DNA of 8,388 nucleotides from Candidatus Uhrbacteria bacterium (GTDB lineage Bacteria; Patescibacteriota; Patescibacteriia; UBA9934; GWF2-40-263): NCBI GenBank assembly GCA_023246275.1, contig JAHFIS010000026.1, forward strand, positions 1 to 8,388. Direction: 5' to 3'. Under the pieces are notes generated by a model. It saw only the letters and a program-made list of their open reading frames with translations. It did not search any database and had not been told where the DNA came from. Both the position numbers and the translations under genes were made by a program. Positions 1-4,172 of the stretch are shown here, in pieces (position 1 is the stretch's first letter; every line of letters starts with the position of its first letter).

Positions 1-2
1 GA

Positions 3-179
3 ACGTGCAAGACGGTCCGCGAATTTCTCTCGATGCCGTACAAGGAATTCTACCCGTGGCACAGCGAGGTCGTCGATCGCCTCAACGCCTGGGGCCTGAA
101 CTTCGGCATGACGGAGGAGGAACTCGACGATCTCCTTGGCTCGGAGGCGGAATCGACGGCAAACTCTGCGACGGCTTAG
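3..179 (+). CDS. 3' end of a paralogue of the downstream 387-aa protein (partial)
   Basis: Only the last 58 codons and the TAG stop are in the window; the gene starts to the left. The peptide reads TVREFLS..., then NAWGLNFGMTEEELDDLLG, and ends ESTANSATA. It lines up with the C-terminus of the complete gene that follows (TVREFLSKTP..., AAWGLKFGMTKEELDDLFG, ESTAGPATA), apart from about ten residues missing near the end. The two are therefore tandem paralogues. The visible part has the layout of the second half of an RNA polymerase alpha C-terminal domain: a 'TVxEfLs' helix, then a helix ending in 'L..WGLxFGM'. That domain family binds DNA or proteins through a helix-hairpin-helix fold; the match is by eye. 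No function is known to me. The stop codon lies in the loop of the transcription terminator. Confidence 0.85.
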   Translation, partial: TCKTVREFLSMPYKEFYPWHSEVVDRLNAWGLNFGMTEEELDDLLGSEAESTANSATA

Positions 180-200
180 TCCGTCGTCTTTTTTTTGCGG
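87..200 (+). repeat. Direct repeat copy 1 (paralogue 3' end plus terminator)
   Basis: This stretch matches 1409-1555: first GCCTGGGG at 87 against 1409, then the 'GAACTCGACGA' block, then a shared 14-mer (CGGAATCGACGGCA, 148-161 against 1500-1513), and finally the terminator with its T-run and GCGGAT. The offset shifts from 1322 to 1352 bases, a 30-base in-frame length difference. The duplicated unit therefore includes the terminator, not only the gene. Confidence 0.75.
168..196 (+). terminator. Rho-independent terminator enclosing the stop codon
   Basis: A 6-bp perfect stem (CGACGG at 169-174 with CCGTCG at 181-186, extendable by one G-T pair) closes a 6-base loop and is followed by eight T residues (189-196). 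The TAG stop of the upstream paralogue (177-179) is in the loop, so coding sequence and terminator overlap. Confidence 0.85.
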
Positions 201-263
201 ATGGGTGAGGGGTGGACAGATCAGTCCGTTTCTGGCATGGTTGGGCGGCCGAAAGGCAAAGGG

Positions 264-312
264 GTCCGGGCAACACCCTGTTCTGCGCGCATACCGCAGG
301 CATGGGCCGGAC
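264..312 (+). other. Possible folded RNA element between the paralogues
   Basis: The 188-base gap between the paralogues has nested complementarity. GTCCGG (264-269) can pair with CCGGAC (307-312), and inside it CTGCG (283-287) pairs with CGCAG (295-299). Just upstream is a tiny GCC-GAAA-GGC hairpin (248-257). I recognise no riboswitch family. In DNA this GC-rich, short stems arise by chance, so this is only a candidate structured leader. I see no convincing -35/-10 pair in the gap. Confidence 0.2.
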
Positions 313-355
313 ACAACCCGCGCTGGCTCCGCGGGCGATCCTTCCAACCAACGAC

Positions 356-361
356 AAGAGG
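356..361 (+). promoter_or_regulatory. Shine-Dalgarno site deciding the start at 368
   Basis: AAGAGG is separated by six bases from the ATG at 368. An in-frame ATG at 212 would add 52 residues of low-complexity sequence, lies only 33 bases after the previous stop, and has no such site. The 368 start is therefore preferred. Confidence 0.75.
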
Positions 362-367
362 CATCAG

Positions 368-1531
368 ATGCACACCGAAGAACTGGCAAGTCACTTCAAG
401 CTCGTCCACGGGGTCGAAGACCTCATTCTCCGCGAAAAGCGGTCGCCCGAAGAGGTAGAGGCGCTCAACCGCGCGCTCCAGCTCTTCAAGGAGGGACGTC
501 TCGAGGGAGCCGTCTCAAAGGGCCTTCCGCCCGACGCGGACTTGGAAAAGATCTTCTCCTTCTTCGACCAGCCGATCGAGTCGGTAGGCCTCATCGACGA
601 GGCGGTCGCGCTTCTGCGCGAGCATGGCATCCGGCTCGTGGGCGAGATCCTGCGCTTCAAGTGGCAGTACCGCTTCAAGGGAGGCGAGAACGTCCACCAG
701 CTGTTCCTGCGCCGACACATCCCCGTGTCGACCGACCCGTGGTCGCTCGGCTGGCGTCCGGCGTACCTGAAGGACCAGGCGGTGCTCGACGCGCTCATGC
801 TTCCGGGAACCCTCCTCTTCAGCGACCTCAACGTCTGGGACCCGCACCCGCTGCGTCAGATGGAACGCCTCGACAACGTGGTTCGCGAGTGGACGACGCC
901 GTACGTCGGACAGTCCATCGCGAAGAAGTCGAAGGCGAACTGGCAGCTTGAGCAGAGGGACGTGGTGGAGCTTCAGAAGATGCTCGATCGCGTTCCGGCG
1001 CTCGCGTCGACGCTGCATGCGTCGATGCATCTCCCCGAGGACTTCGCCGACGGGCGTGGCATGGACACCGTGCCAACGATGGTCGCGTACAGGGAACGCG
1101 AGGCGCGCGCCACCAAGCTGCTGATGGAGGAGTGCCGCAATTCCTGGGAGCCCATGGAAATTCGCCAGCTTCGTCCCGTCTGGGGACCAACGAAAGGCGA
1201 AGCGGAAGCCGAGAGAAGGCGCCGCAGCCGCGCGTTGGCGGCCGCGCTCAAGGCCGAGGGGATGAGCCCGCACTTCTTCGCCGTCGCGACGCGTCTCAAC
1301 CGGTGTTACCTCAATGCCGTGACGACGGTTCGCGAGTTCCTGTCCAAAACGCCCGGGGAGCTCGGTTACGGCTGGGAAAGCGGGCGGGACGTCCCCGACC
1401 ACCTCGCTGCCTGGGGCCTGAAGTTCGGCATGACGAAGGAGGAACTCGACGACCTGTTCGGCCCGGACTTGTCGTCCGAAGCCGTAGCGAAGGATGAGAC
1501 GGAATCGACGGCAGGCCCTGCGACGGCGTAA
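368..1531 (+). CDS. Hypothetical 387-aa protein with RNA polymerase alpha-CTD-like ends
   Basis: I cannot name this protein. It begins MHTEELASHF and is charged and soluble, with no signal peptide or membrane segment. Two stretches resemble the RNA polymerase alpha C-terminal domain. At residues 69-97, 'PIESVGLIDEAVALLREHG' followed by 'IRLVGEIL' recalls the first helices of that fold. At residues 304-355, 'TRLNRCYLNAVTTVREFLS', a 'KTPGEL' turn and 'HLAAWGLKFGM' recall the whole domain ('NCLxxAGIxTVGELLxKTxEEL...LxELGLxLG'). The glycine-rich hairpin is changed to GYGWESGRD, so DNA contact is uncertain. Between them lies a W/P-rich stretch (100-165) and a basic run, ERRRRSR (282-288). The C-terminal tail, ESTAGPATA, is shared with the truncated paralogue upstream. 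A regulatory or nucleic-acid-associated role is inference only. The TAA stop forms part of the terminator loop. Confidence 0.85.
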   Translation: MHTEELASHFKLVHGVEDLILREKRSPEEVEALNRALQLFKEGRLEGAVSKGLPPDADLEKIFSFFDQPIESVGLIDEAVALLREHGIRLVGEILRFKWQYRFKGGENVHQLFLRRHIPVSTDPWSLGWRPAYLKDQAVLDALMLPGTLLFSDLNVWDPHPLRQMERLDNVVREWTTPYVGQSIAKKSKANWQLEQRDVVELQKMLDRVPALASTLHASMHLPEDFADGRGMDTVPTMVAYREREARATKLLMEECRNSWEPMEIRQLRPVWGPTKGEAEAERRRRSRALAAALKAEGMSPHFFAVATRLNRCYLNAVTTVREFLSKTPGELGYGWESGRDVPDHLAAWGLKFGMTKEELDDLFGPDLSSEAVAKDETESTAGPATA

Positions 1532-1555
1532 GCTGTCGCCTTTTTTTTGTGCGGA
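1409..1555 (+). repeat. Direct repeat copy 2 (paralogue 3' end plus terminator)
   Basis: Second copy of the duplicated gene end. It carries ten extra codons (around residues 366-376 of the 387-aa protein) relative to copy 1. Similarity fades just after the T-run, at GCGGATACGGTG. Confidence 0.75.
1520..1548 (+). terminator. Rho-independent terminator with GTAA loop enclosing the stop codon
   Basis: An 8-bp stem (GCGACGGC at 1520-1527 with GCTGTCGC at 1532-1539, one G-T pair) is capped by GTAA, a GNRA-type tetraloop, and followed by eight T residues (1541-1548). The TAA stop at 1529-1531 lies in that loop. Confidence 0.9.
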
Positions 1556-1566
1556 TACGGTGGGGT

Positions 1567-1643
1567 GTCGAAAGCGAGCGGGGTCAGATCCGGAATCCGG
1601 AAAAATTCCGGATTCCGGATCTGACCCCGCTCGCGGTTTCGAC
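1567..1643. repeat. Long palindrome with 29-bp perfect arms (REP/MITE-like)
   Basis: The arms at 1574-1602 and 1606-1634 are exact reverse complements around a 3-base AAA loop. The pairing resumes outside a two-base bulge (GTCGAAA at 1567-1573 with TTTCGAC at 1637-1643), giving about 36 paired bases per arm. The left arm holds two tandem TCCGGAA heptamers (1589-1602), and the arms carry GGGGTCAGATC / GATCTGACCCC. It sits between two convergent genes, each with its own terminator, so it is not needed for termination. Palindromes with a GGGGTCAGATC core are, from memory, a recurring type of intergenic repeat that may be mobilised by REP-associated Y1 transposases. None is encoded here, so that link is inference. 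Confidence 0.75.
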
Positions 1644-1655
1644 CTGTAAGATACG

Positions 1656-1679
1656 AAAAAAGCCGCCCGTGTGGCGGCT
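1656..1679 (-). terminator. Rho-independent terminator of the rluA-family/gmk operon
   Basis: Read on the minus strand, AGCCGCC and GGCGGCT form a 7-bp stem (1673-1679 with 1661-1667) around a 5-base loop, followed by a T-run (plus-strand A residues 1656-1661). The TAG stop of gmk (1678-1680) overlaps the first stem bases. This is the third gene in the window whose stop codon is built into its terminator. Confidence 0.9.
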
Positions 1680-2235
1680 AGTCCCTTCGGTCCATGATCT
1701 CTCCGACCGTGCGGACCGTTTCCGCGAGCGCTCCCTGCGGGTTCACGACGCGGTGGTCGCACTCCGCCCCGTAGGCGCGTTCGGCGTCGATGGCGGCGAT
1801 GCGCTCCGTGCGGTTCGCGGTGGTGCCCTTGTCGCGGGCTTCCATGCGGGCGACGAGCTCGTCGGTGCTTGCGGCGTCGATGAAGATCGTCACGGCCTCG
1901 GGGTGGTCGCGCTTGATGGTTCGCGTCCCCTGGACGTCGATGACGAACAGGACGTCGTTGCCCGTGGCGAGGATCGCCTCCACGTCGGACATGCGGCTGC
2001 CGTAGATTCGGTCGTAGACGCGGGCGGACTCGAACATCTTTCCGTCCGCGATCAGGCGCTCCATCGTTTCGGCGTCGAGAAAGTGGTAGTCGACCCCGTC
2101 GGTCTCGTTCGGACGCATCGGACGCGTCGTGCAGGTCACGACTTTTCTCAGCGTCGGGCGCGCCTCGAGCAGGCGGTTCGCGACGGTGGTCTTTCCGACG
2201 GCGCTCGGGCCGGTGATGACGTAGATGCGTGCCAT
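1678..2235 (-). CDS. gmk: Guanylate kinase
   Basis: Phosphorylates GMP to GDP with ATP in the cytoplasm, an essential step of GTP and dGTP supply. The 185-residue protein opens with a P-loop, GPSAVGKTT (residues 9-17). It continues with the family signature around TCTTRPMRPNETDGVDYHF (34-52), whose arginines, Glu44 and Tyr50 belong to the GMP-binding face, then YGS (78-80), and then the core strand VLFVIDVQG (95-103). The lid and C-terminal helix follow with several arginines (130-153). It is slightly shorter than the usual 200 or so residues, but no motif is missing. The ATG starts three bases after the stop of the upstream pseudouridine synthase gene, with GAGG lying inside that gene's end, so translation is probably coupled. 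It is the last gene of the unit. Confidence 0.97.
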   Translation of the reverse strand: MARIYVITGPSAVGKTTVANRLLEARPTLRKVVTCTTRPMRPNETDGVDYHFLDAETMERLIADGKMFESARVYDRIYGSRMSDVEAILATGNDVLFVIDVQGTRTIKRDHPEAVTIFIDAASTDELVARMEARDKGTTANRTERIAAIDAERAYGAECDHRVVNPQGALAETVRTVGEIMDRRD

Positions 2236-2238
2236 AGC

Positions 2239-3165
2239 CTATGTCCTCGGGAGGGTGGTGAGAATGGCCTTCAGGTCCTTCGGCAGGGGAGACGAGAACG
2301 TCTTTCGCTTGCCGTCGAGCAGCCTAATGGAAAGCTTCTTCGCGTGCAAGAACAGGCGGTCCATCTCAAGCGGCTTGATGTGGACGAGACGCGTGTGGTA
2401 GAGGACGTCGCCCACCACCGGGTGGCCTATGGCCTTGAAGTGCGTGCGAATCTGGTGGGTGCGGCCGGTGTGGATGGTCACGTCGACCAGCGTCGTGGTT
2501 TTGAACCGGTCGACAACGTCGTAGTCCGTGTGCGCGTCCTTGCCCTCCTGTCCTTCCGGGCGGGAGACCATGCGGCCGAGCGTCTTCGAGCGGGCGATCT
2601 TGAACAGGATGGAGTCGTGGTCCTTGGCGATCTTGCCGTACACGAGCGCCGCGTACTGCTTGTCCGCCTCGCGCTCGCCGAACTGGCGCTTGAGCTCGTC
2701 GAACGCCTTCTGCGTCTTCGCCACCACCATCACGCCCGACACGGCCTTGTCGAGACGGTGGACGATTCCGGGGCGCAGCTTGCGGGCCGCCGCGTCGCCG
2801 ACCTTCTTGATCTCGGGGCGCGTCGCGAGCAGCGATCCGATGACGCTCGTGCGGCGGTCGGTCGCGTTCATCGGGTGGACGATGATGCCGGCCGGCTTGT
2901 TGATCACAACCAGGTCGTCGTTTTCAAATATGACGGGGATCTCGACCGTCTCCGCGGCCTTGCGCCTCATGGACGGAAGGGGAGGAAACGAAACGGTCTC
3001 GCCCTCGTGAAGCGTGGAGTGCGCCGTGACGGCCTTTCCATTCACCGTGACCTCGCCGGCCTTGATGAGCTTCTGGATCCGTGCCCGCGATGCCTCAAGG
3101 TGCGCGGCAAGCGCGATGTCGAGCCGGATTCCGGATTGTTCTGGGGAGACGATGAAAGTTTTCAC
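2239..3165 (-). CDS. rluD: RluA-family 23S rRNA pseudouridine synthase (RluD-like, S4 domain)
   Basis: Converts specific uridines in RNA, most likely 23S rRNA, to pseudouridine. The 308-residue protein starts with an S4 RNA-binding domain (about residues 11-60, SRARIQKLIKAGEVTVNGKAV). The synthase core follows, with DDLVVINKPAGIIVHP (83-98), the catalytic motif GIVHRLDKAVSGVMVVAKT (Asp139 is the nucleophile), and the RluA signature HTGRTHQIRTHF (232-243). Length and order fit RluC/RluD; the VMVVAKT context is closer to RluD, but target specificity cannot be read from sequence, so the symbol is provisional. The usual D-T/D-S after the catalytic Asp-Lys is A-V here. The start is GTG (plus-strand CAC at 3163-3165), with GGAG eleven bases upstream overlapping the end of the preceding small gene. 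No in-frame ATG fits the S4 domain better. Confidence 0.95.
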   Translation of the reverse strand: MKTFIVSPEQSGIRLDIALAAHLEASRARIQKLIKAGEVTVNGKAVTAHSTLHEGETVSFPPLPSMRRKAAETVEIPVIFENDDLVVINKPAGIIVHPMNATDRRTSVIGSLLATRPEIKKVGDAAARKLRPGIVHRLDKAVSGVMVVAKTQKAFDELKRQFGEREADKQYAALVYGKIAKDHDSILFKIARSKTLGRMVSRPEGQEGKDAHTDYDVVDRFKTTTLVDVTIHTGRTHQIRTHFKAIGHPVVGDVLYHTRLVHIKPLEMDRLFLHAKKLSIRLLDGKRKTFSSPLPKDLKAILTTLPRT

Positions 3166-3171
3166 AAAATG

Positions 3172-3351
3172 TTATGCTCCGAATAGCGTTAGTCCCCGAT
3201 AAAACAGTCCGTAGAGGATGATCAGGATGATCCCGCCGATGACGAGGCCCATCGAGCCGAGCTCAAAGTCGTGGTTGTGCGTCTTCTTTCCGAGACGGAA
3301 CATGAAGATTCCGAGAAAAAGGATGATGATTCCAAGAAGAAGAAAGGGCAT
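3172..3351 (-). CDS. Small membrane protein, 59 aa, two predicted TM helices
   Basis: An uncharacterised small protein: MPFLLLGIIILFLGIFMF forms one hydrophobic helix (2-19). A polar, basic/histidine loop follows (RLGKKTHNHDFELGS, 19-33), then a second helix (34-51) and a short tail. This looks like a two-helix inner-membrane hairpin. I recognise no family. The ATG at 3349-3351 is only six bases after the CCA end of tRNA-Ile, and in-frame extension upstream would run into the tRNA, so this start is the only sensible one. No Shine-Dalgarno is visible; the mRNA would be freed by tRNA 3' processing with a 6-base leader. Its stop is six bases before the GTG of the pseudouridine synthase. Conservation of the reading frame was not tested. 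Confidence 0.65.
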   Translation of the reverse strand: MPFLLLGIIILFLGIFMFRLGKKTHNHDFELGSMGLVIGGIILIILYGLFYRGLTLFGA

Positions 3352-3357
3352 AGTGTT

Positions 3358-3434
3358 TGGTAGGCCCGGATGGATTCGAACCATCGACCATCGAGGTATA
3401 AGCTCGACGCTCTAACCAACTGAGCTACGGGCCT
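3358..3434 (-). tRNA. tRNA-Ile(UAU), CCA encoded
   Basis: A full cloverleaf is visible on the minus strand: acceptor AGGCCCG/CGGGCCT (7 bp), D arm GCTC/GAGC, anticodon stem TCGAG/CTCGA with loop CTTATAC, variable TGGTC, and T arm GATGG/CCATC with loop TTCGAAT. Discriminator A and genomic CCA follow (plus-strand TGG at 3358-3360). The anticodon is UAU, which pairs with the isoleucine codon AUA. The AGGC..GTAGCTCAG.TGGTTAGAGCG frame, A37 and A73 match bacterial tRNA-Ile. This is unusual: most bacteria read AUA with a CAU anticodon changed to lysidine-AU by TilS. It is probably the first element of the transcript that continues into the small membrane protein, the pseudouridine synthase and gmk. 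Confidence 0.95.
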
Positions 3435-3456
3435 GTTTTTGAGTTATGACCCTACC

Positions 3457-3462
3457 ATGATA
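3457..3462 (-). promoter_or_regulatory. Likely extended -10 element for tRNA-Ile
   Basis: On the minus strand TATCAT is preceded by TGA, giving an extended -10 (TG-n-TATnnT type) 22 bases before the tRNA 5' end. No good -35 hexamer is found 16-18 bases further upstream. It faces the promoter of the divergent + strand membrane protein gene, so the two start regions overlap in about 50 bases. Confidence 0.4.
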
Positions 3463-3472
3463 TCACATTTCG

Positions 3473-3481
3473 TGCTATCCT
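3473..3481 (+). promoter_or_regulatory. Likely extended -10 element giving a leaderless mRNA
   Basis: TGCTATCCT is an extended -10 (TGn plus TATCCT, 3476-3481). The downstream ATG begins nine bases after it, at 3491, about where transcription should start. There is no Shine-Dalgarno before that ATG, so a leaderless transcript is the natural reading. No -35 is evident. Confidence 0.4.
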
Positions 3482-3490
3482 GGCTCCACT

Positions 3491-3907
3491 ATGAATGCAG
3501 ACCTTGGATTGTTCGCCTGGCTCATCGCACTAATCTGGTTCCTGGTGTACTGGATACTCGGCGGGGTCTTTTTCGCGGCGATGGCCGTTTTGAAGATGGG
3601 GAGCGTCCGAAAGGTGCGGTTTAGCTGCCTGTTTACGATCCTGGCGCTCGGCTGCGCGGCGGGCGCGGCTTGGGGCGGATTGCGGATGGCAGACGACGCG
3701 GTGAGCCAGTGCCTTGTGTCGAGCGAAAGCAAGGCCGAGGCGATCACGGCGATCTTCGGCTGCGGGTTCGTCGGGATATTCAGCGCATTTTTGCTGGGCA
3801 TGATCGTGCTTGTGGCAGTGGGGACGCTGTTCCTGAAGCTTTCGACGACGAAGACGAAGCCGTGGATCACGTTCGAGGAGGGGGACGGATCGAGCGAGGG
3901 GCGTTGA
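3491..3907 (+). CDS. Membrane protein, 138 aa, about three TM helices
   Basis: An uncharacterised integral membrane protein. Hydrophobic segments lie at about residues 8-34, 45-65 and 88-117. The basic loop KMGSVRKVR (35-43) and the basic tail after residue 115 should be cytoplasmic, which places the N-terminus and the 66-87 loop (MADDAVSQCLVSSESKAEA) outside. Four cysteines are present (46, 55, 74, 91). The C-terminal tail is acidic (FEEGDGSSEGR). No motif identifies a transporter or enzyme. It diverges from tRNA-Ile and ends inside the -35 box of the tRNA-Val promoter. The proposed start lacks a Shine-Dalgarno but sits nine bases after an extended -10 element. The frame is convincing from its clean TM pattern; the function is unknown. 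Confidence 0.75.
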   Translation: MNADLGLFAWLIALIWFLVYWILGGVFFAAMAVLKMGSVRKVRFSCLFTILALGCAAGAAWGGLRMADDAVSQCLVSSESKAEAITAIFGCGFVGIFSAFLLGMIVLVAVGTLFLKLSTTKTKPWITFEEGDGSSEGR

Positions 3908-3932
3908 CGGTCGGGCGGATATTCCGTATAGT
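3904..3932 (+). promoter_or_regulatory. Sigma70-type promoter of tRNA-Val
   Basis: TTGACG (3904-3909) and TATAGT (3927-3932) are separated by exactly 17 bases. The -10 ends 32 bases before the tRNA, giving a leader of about 25 bases. The TGA stop of the upstream membrane protein gene (3905-3907) is inside the -35 hexamer. This is the best promoter in the window. Confidence 0.75.
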
Positions 3933-3964
3933 GTGGCCACGTTCGGGAAAGCCGTCGGAATTTC

Positions 3965-4041
3965 GGGCGCATAGCTCAGTTGGTTAGAGCGTCACATTGA
4001 CATTGTGAAGGTCGGAGGTTCGAATCCTCCTGCGCCCACCA
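3965..4041 (+). tRNA. tRNA-Val(GAC), CCA encoded
   Basis: Cloverleaf: acceptor GGGCGCA/TGCGCCC, D arm GCTC/GAGC, anticodon stem TCACA/TGTGA with loop TTGACAT, variable AGGTC, and T arm GGAGG/CCTCC with loop TTCGAAT. Discriminator A and encoded CCA end at 4041. The anticodon GAC reads GUC and GUU valine codons. Its D arm is identical to that of the tRNA-Ile nearby (GTTGGTTA core). It has its own promoter and is followed at once by a terminator, so it is probably a single-gene transcript. Confidence 0.95.
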
Positions 4042-4073
4042 AAAAACATTCTGCCTCGCGCAGGATGTTTTTT
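4041..4073 (+). terminator. Rho-independent terminator of tRNA-Val
   Basis: The 14-base arms 4041-4054 and 4060-4073 pair (one T-G wobble) around a 5-base CTCGC loop, with an A6 tract before and a T6 tract after the GC part. The A6 tract begins with the last A of the CCA tail. The symmetry would let it work in both directions. Confidence 0.9.
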
Positions 4074-4113
4074 GTTTATACACAGTCTCTCGCGCGCCTT
4101 CTTGCGCGAATTA

Positions 4114-4122
4114 TGCTATACT
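4114..4122 (+). promoter_or_regulatory. Extended -10 promoter of the surface-protein cluster
   Basis: TGCTATACT contains TATACT (4117-4122), one change from the TATAAT consensus, preceded by TGC. The -35 region is GC-rich and poor. Transcription from about 4129 would leave a 44-base, T-rich leader before the ATG at 4173. The promoter sits just after the tRNA-Val terminator, so the cluster is insulated from the tRNA gene. Confidence 0.6.
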
Positions 4123-4172
4123 TTTCCCAATCGCGCATCAGAATTTTTCGATTTTTTCTAACGCCCACCCGT

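Noticed and set aside
248..312. A known riboswitch in the leader of the 387-aa gene
   Set aside because: The GAAA hairpin and GC stems recall several classes only loosely; no conserved core could be matched.
515..1762. A 415-codon minus-strand open frame
   Set aside because: Antisense to the 387-aa gene and running through two terminators and the palindrome; Arg-rich with no domain. The + strand frame has a Shine-Dalgarno site and a paralogue.
3124..3136. A 13-mer (CCGGATTCCGGAT) shared by the pseudouridine synthase gene and the palindrome arm at 1608-1620
   Set aside because: It encodes part of a normal N-terminus (S-G-I-R) and is simple in composition; probably coincidence, not an insertion target.
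1549..3186. A 545-codon open frame on the + strand
   Set aside because: It is antisense to gmk and the pseudouridine synthase, both identified by active-site motifs, and its Val/Arg/Asp/His-rich peptide is typical of a shadow frame in GC-rich DNA.
3352..3384. In-frame upstream extension of the 59-aa membrane protein
   Set aside because: It would begin inside tRNA-Ile, and the added residues are not membrane-like.
4005..4172. In-frame upstream extension of the first cohesin gene
   Set aside because: It would start inside tRNA-Val and cross the terminator and promoter; the signal peptide begins at 4173.
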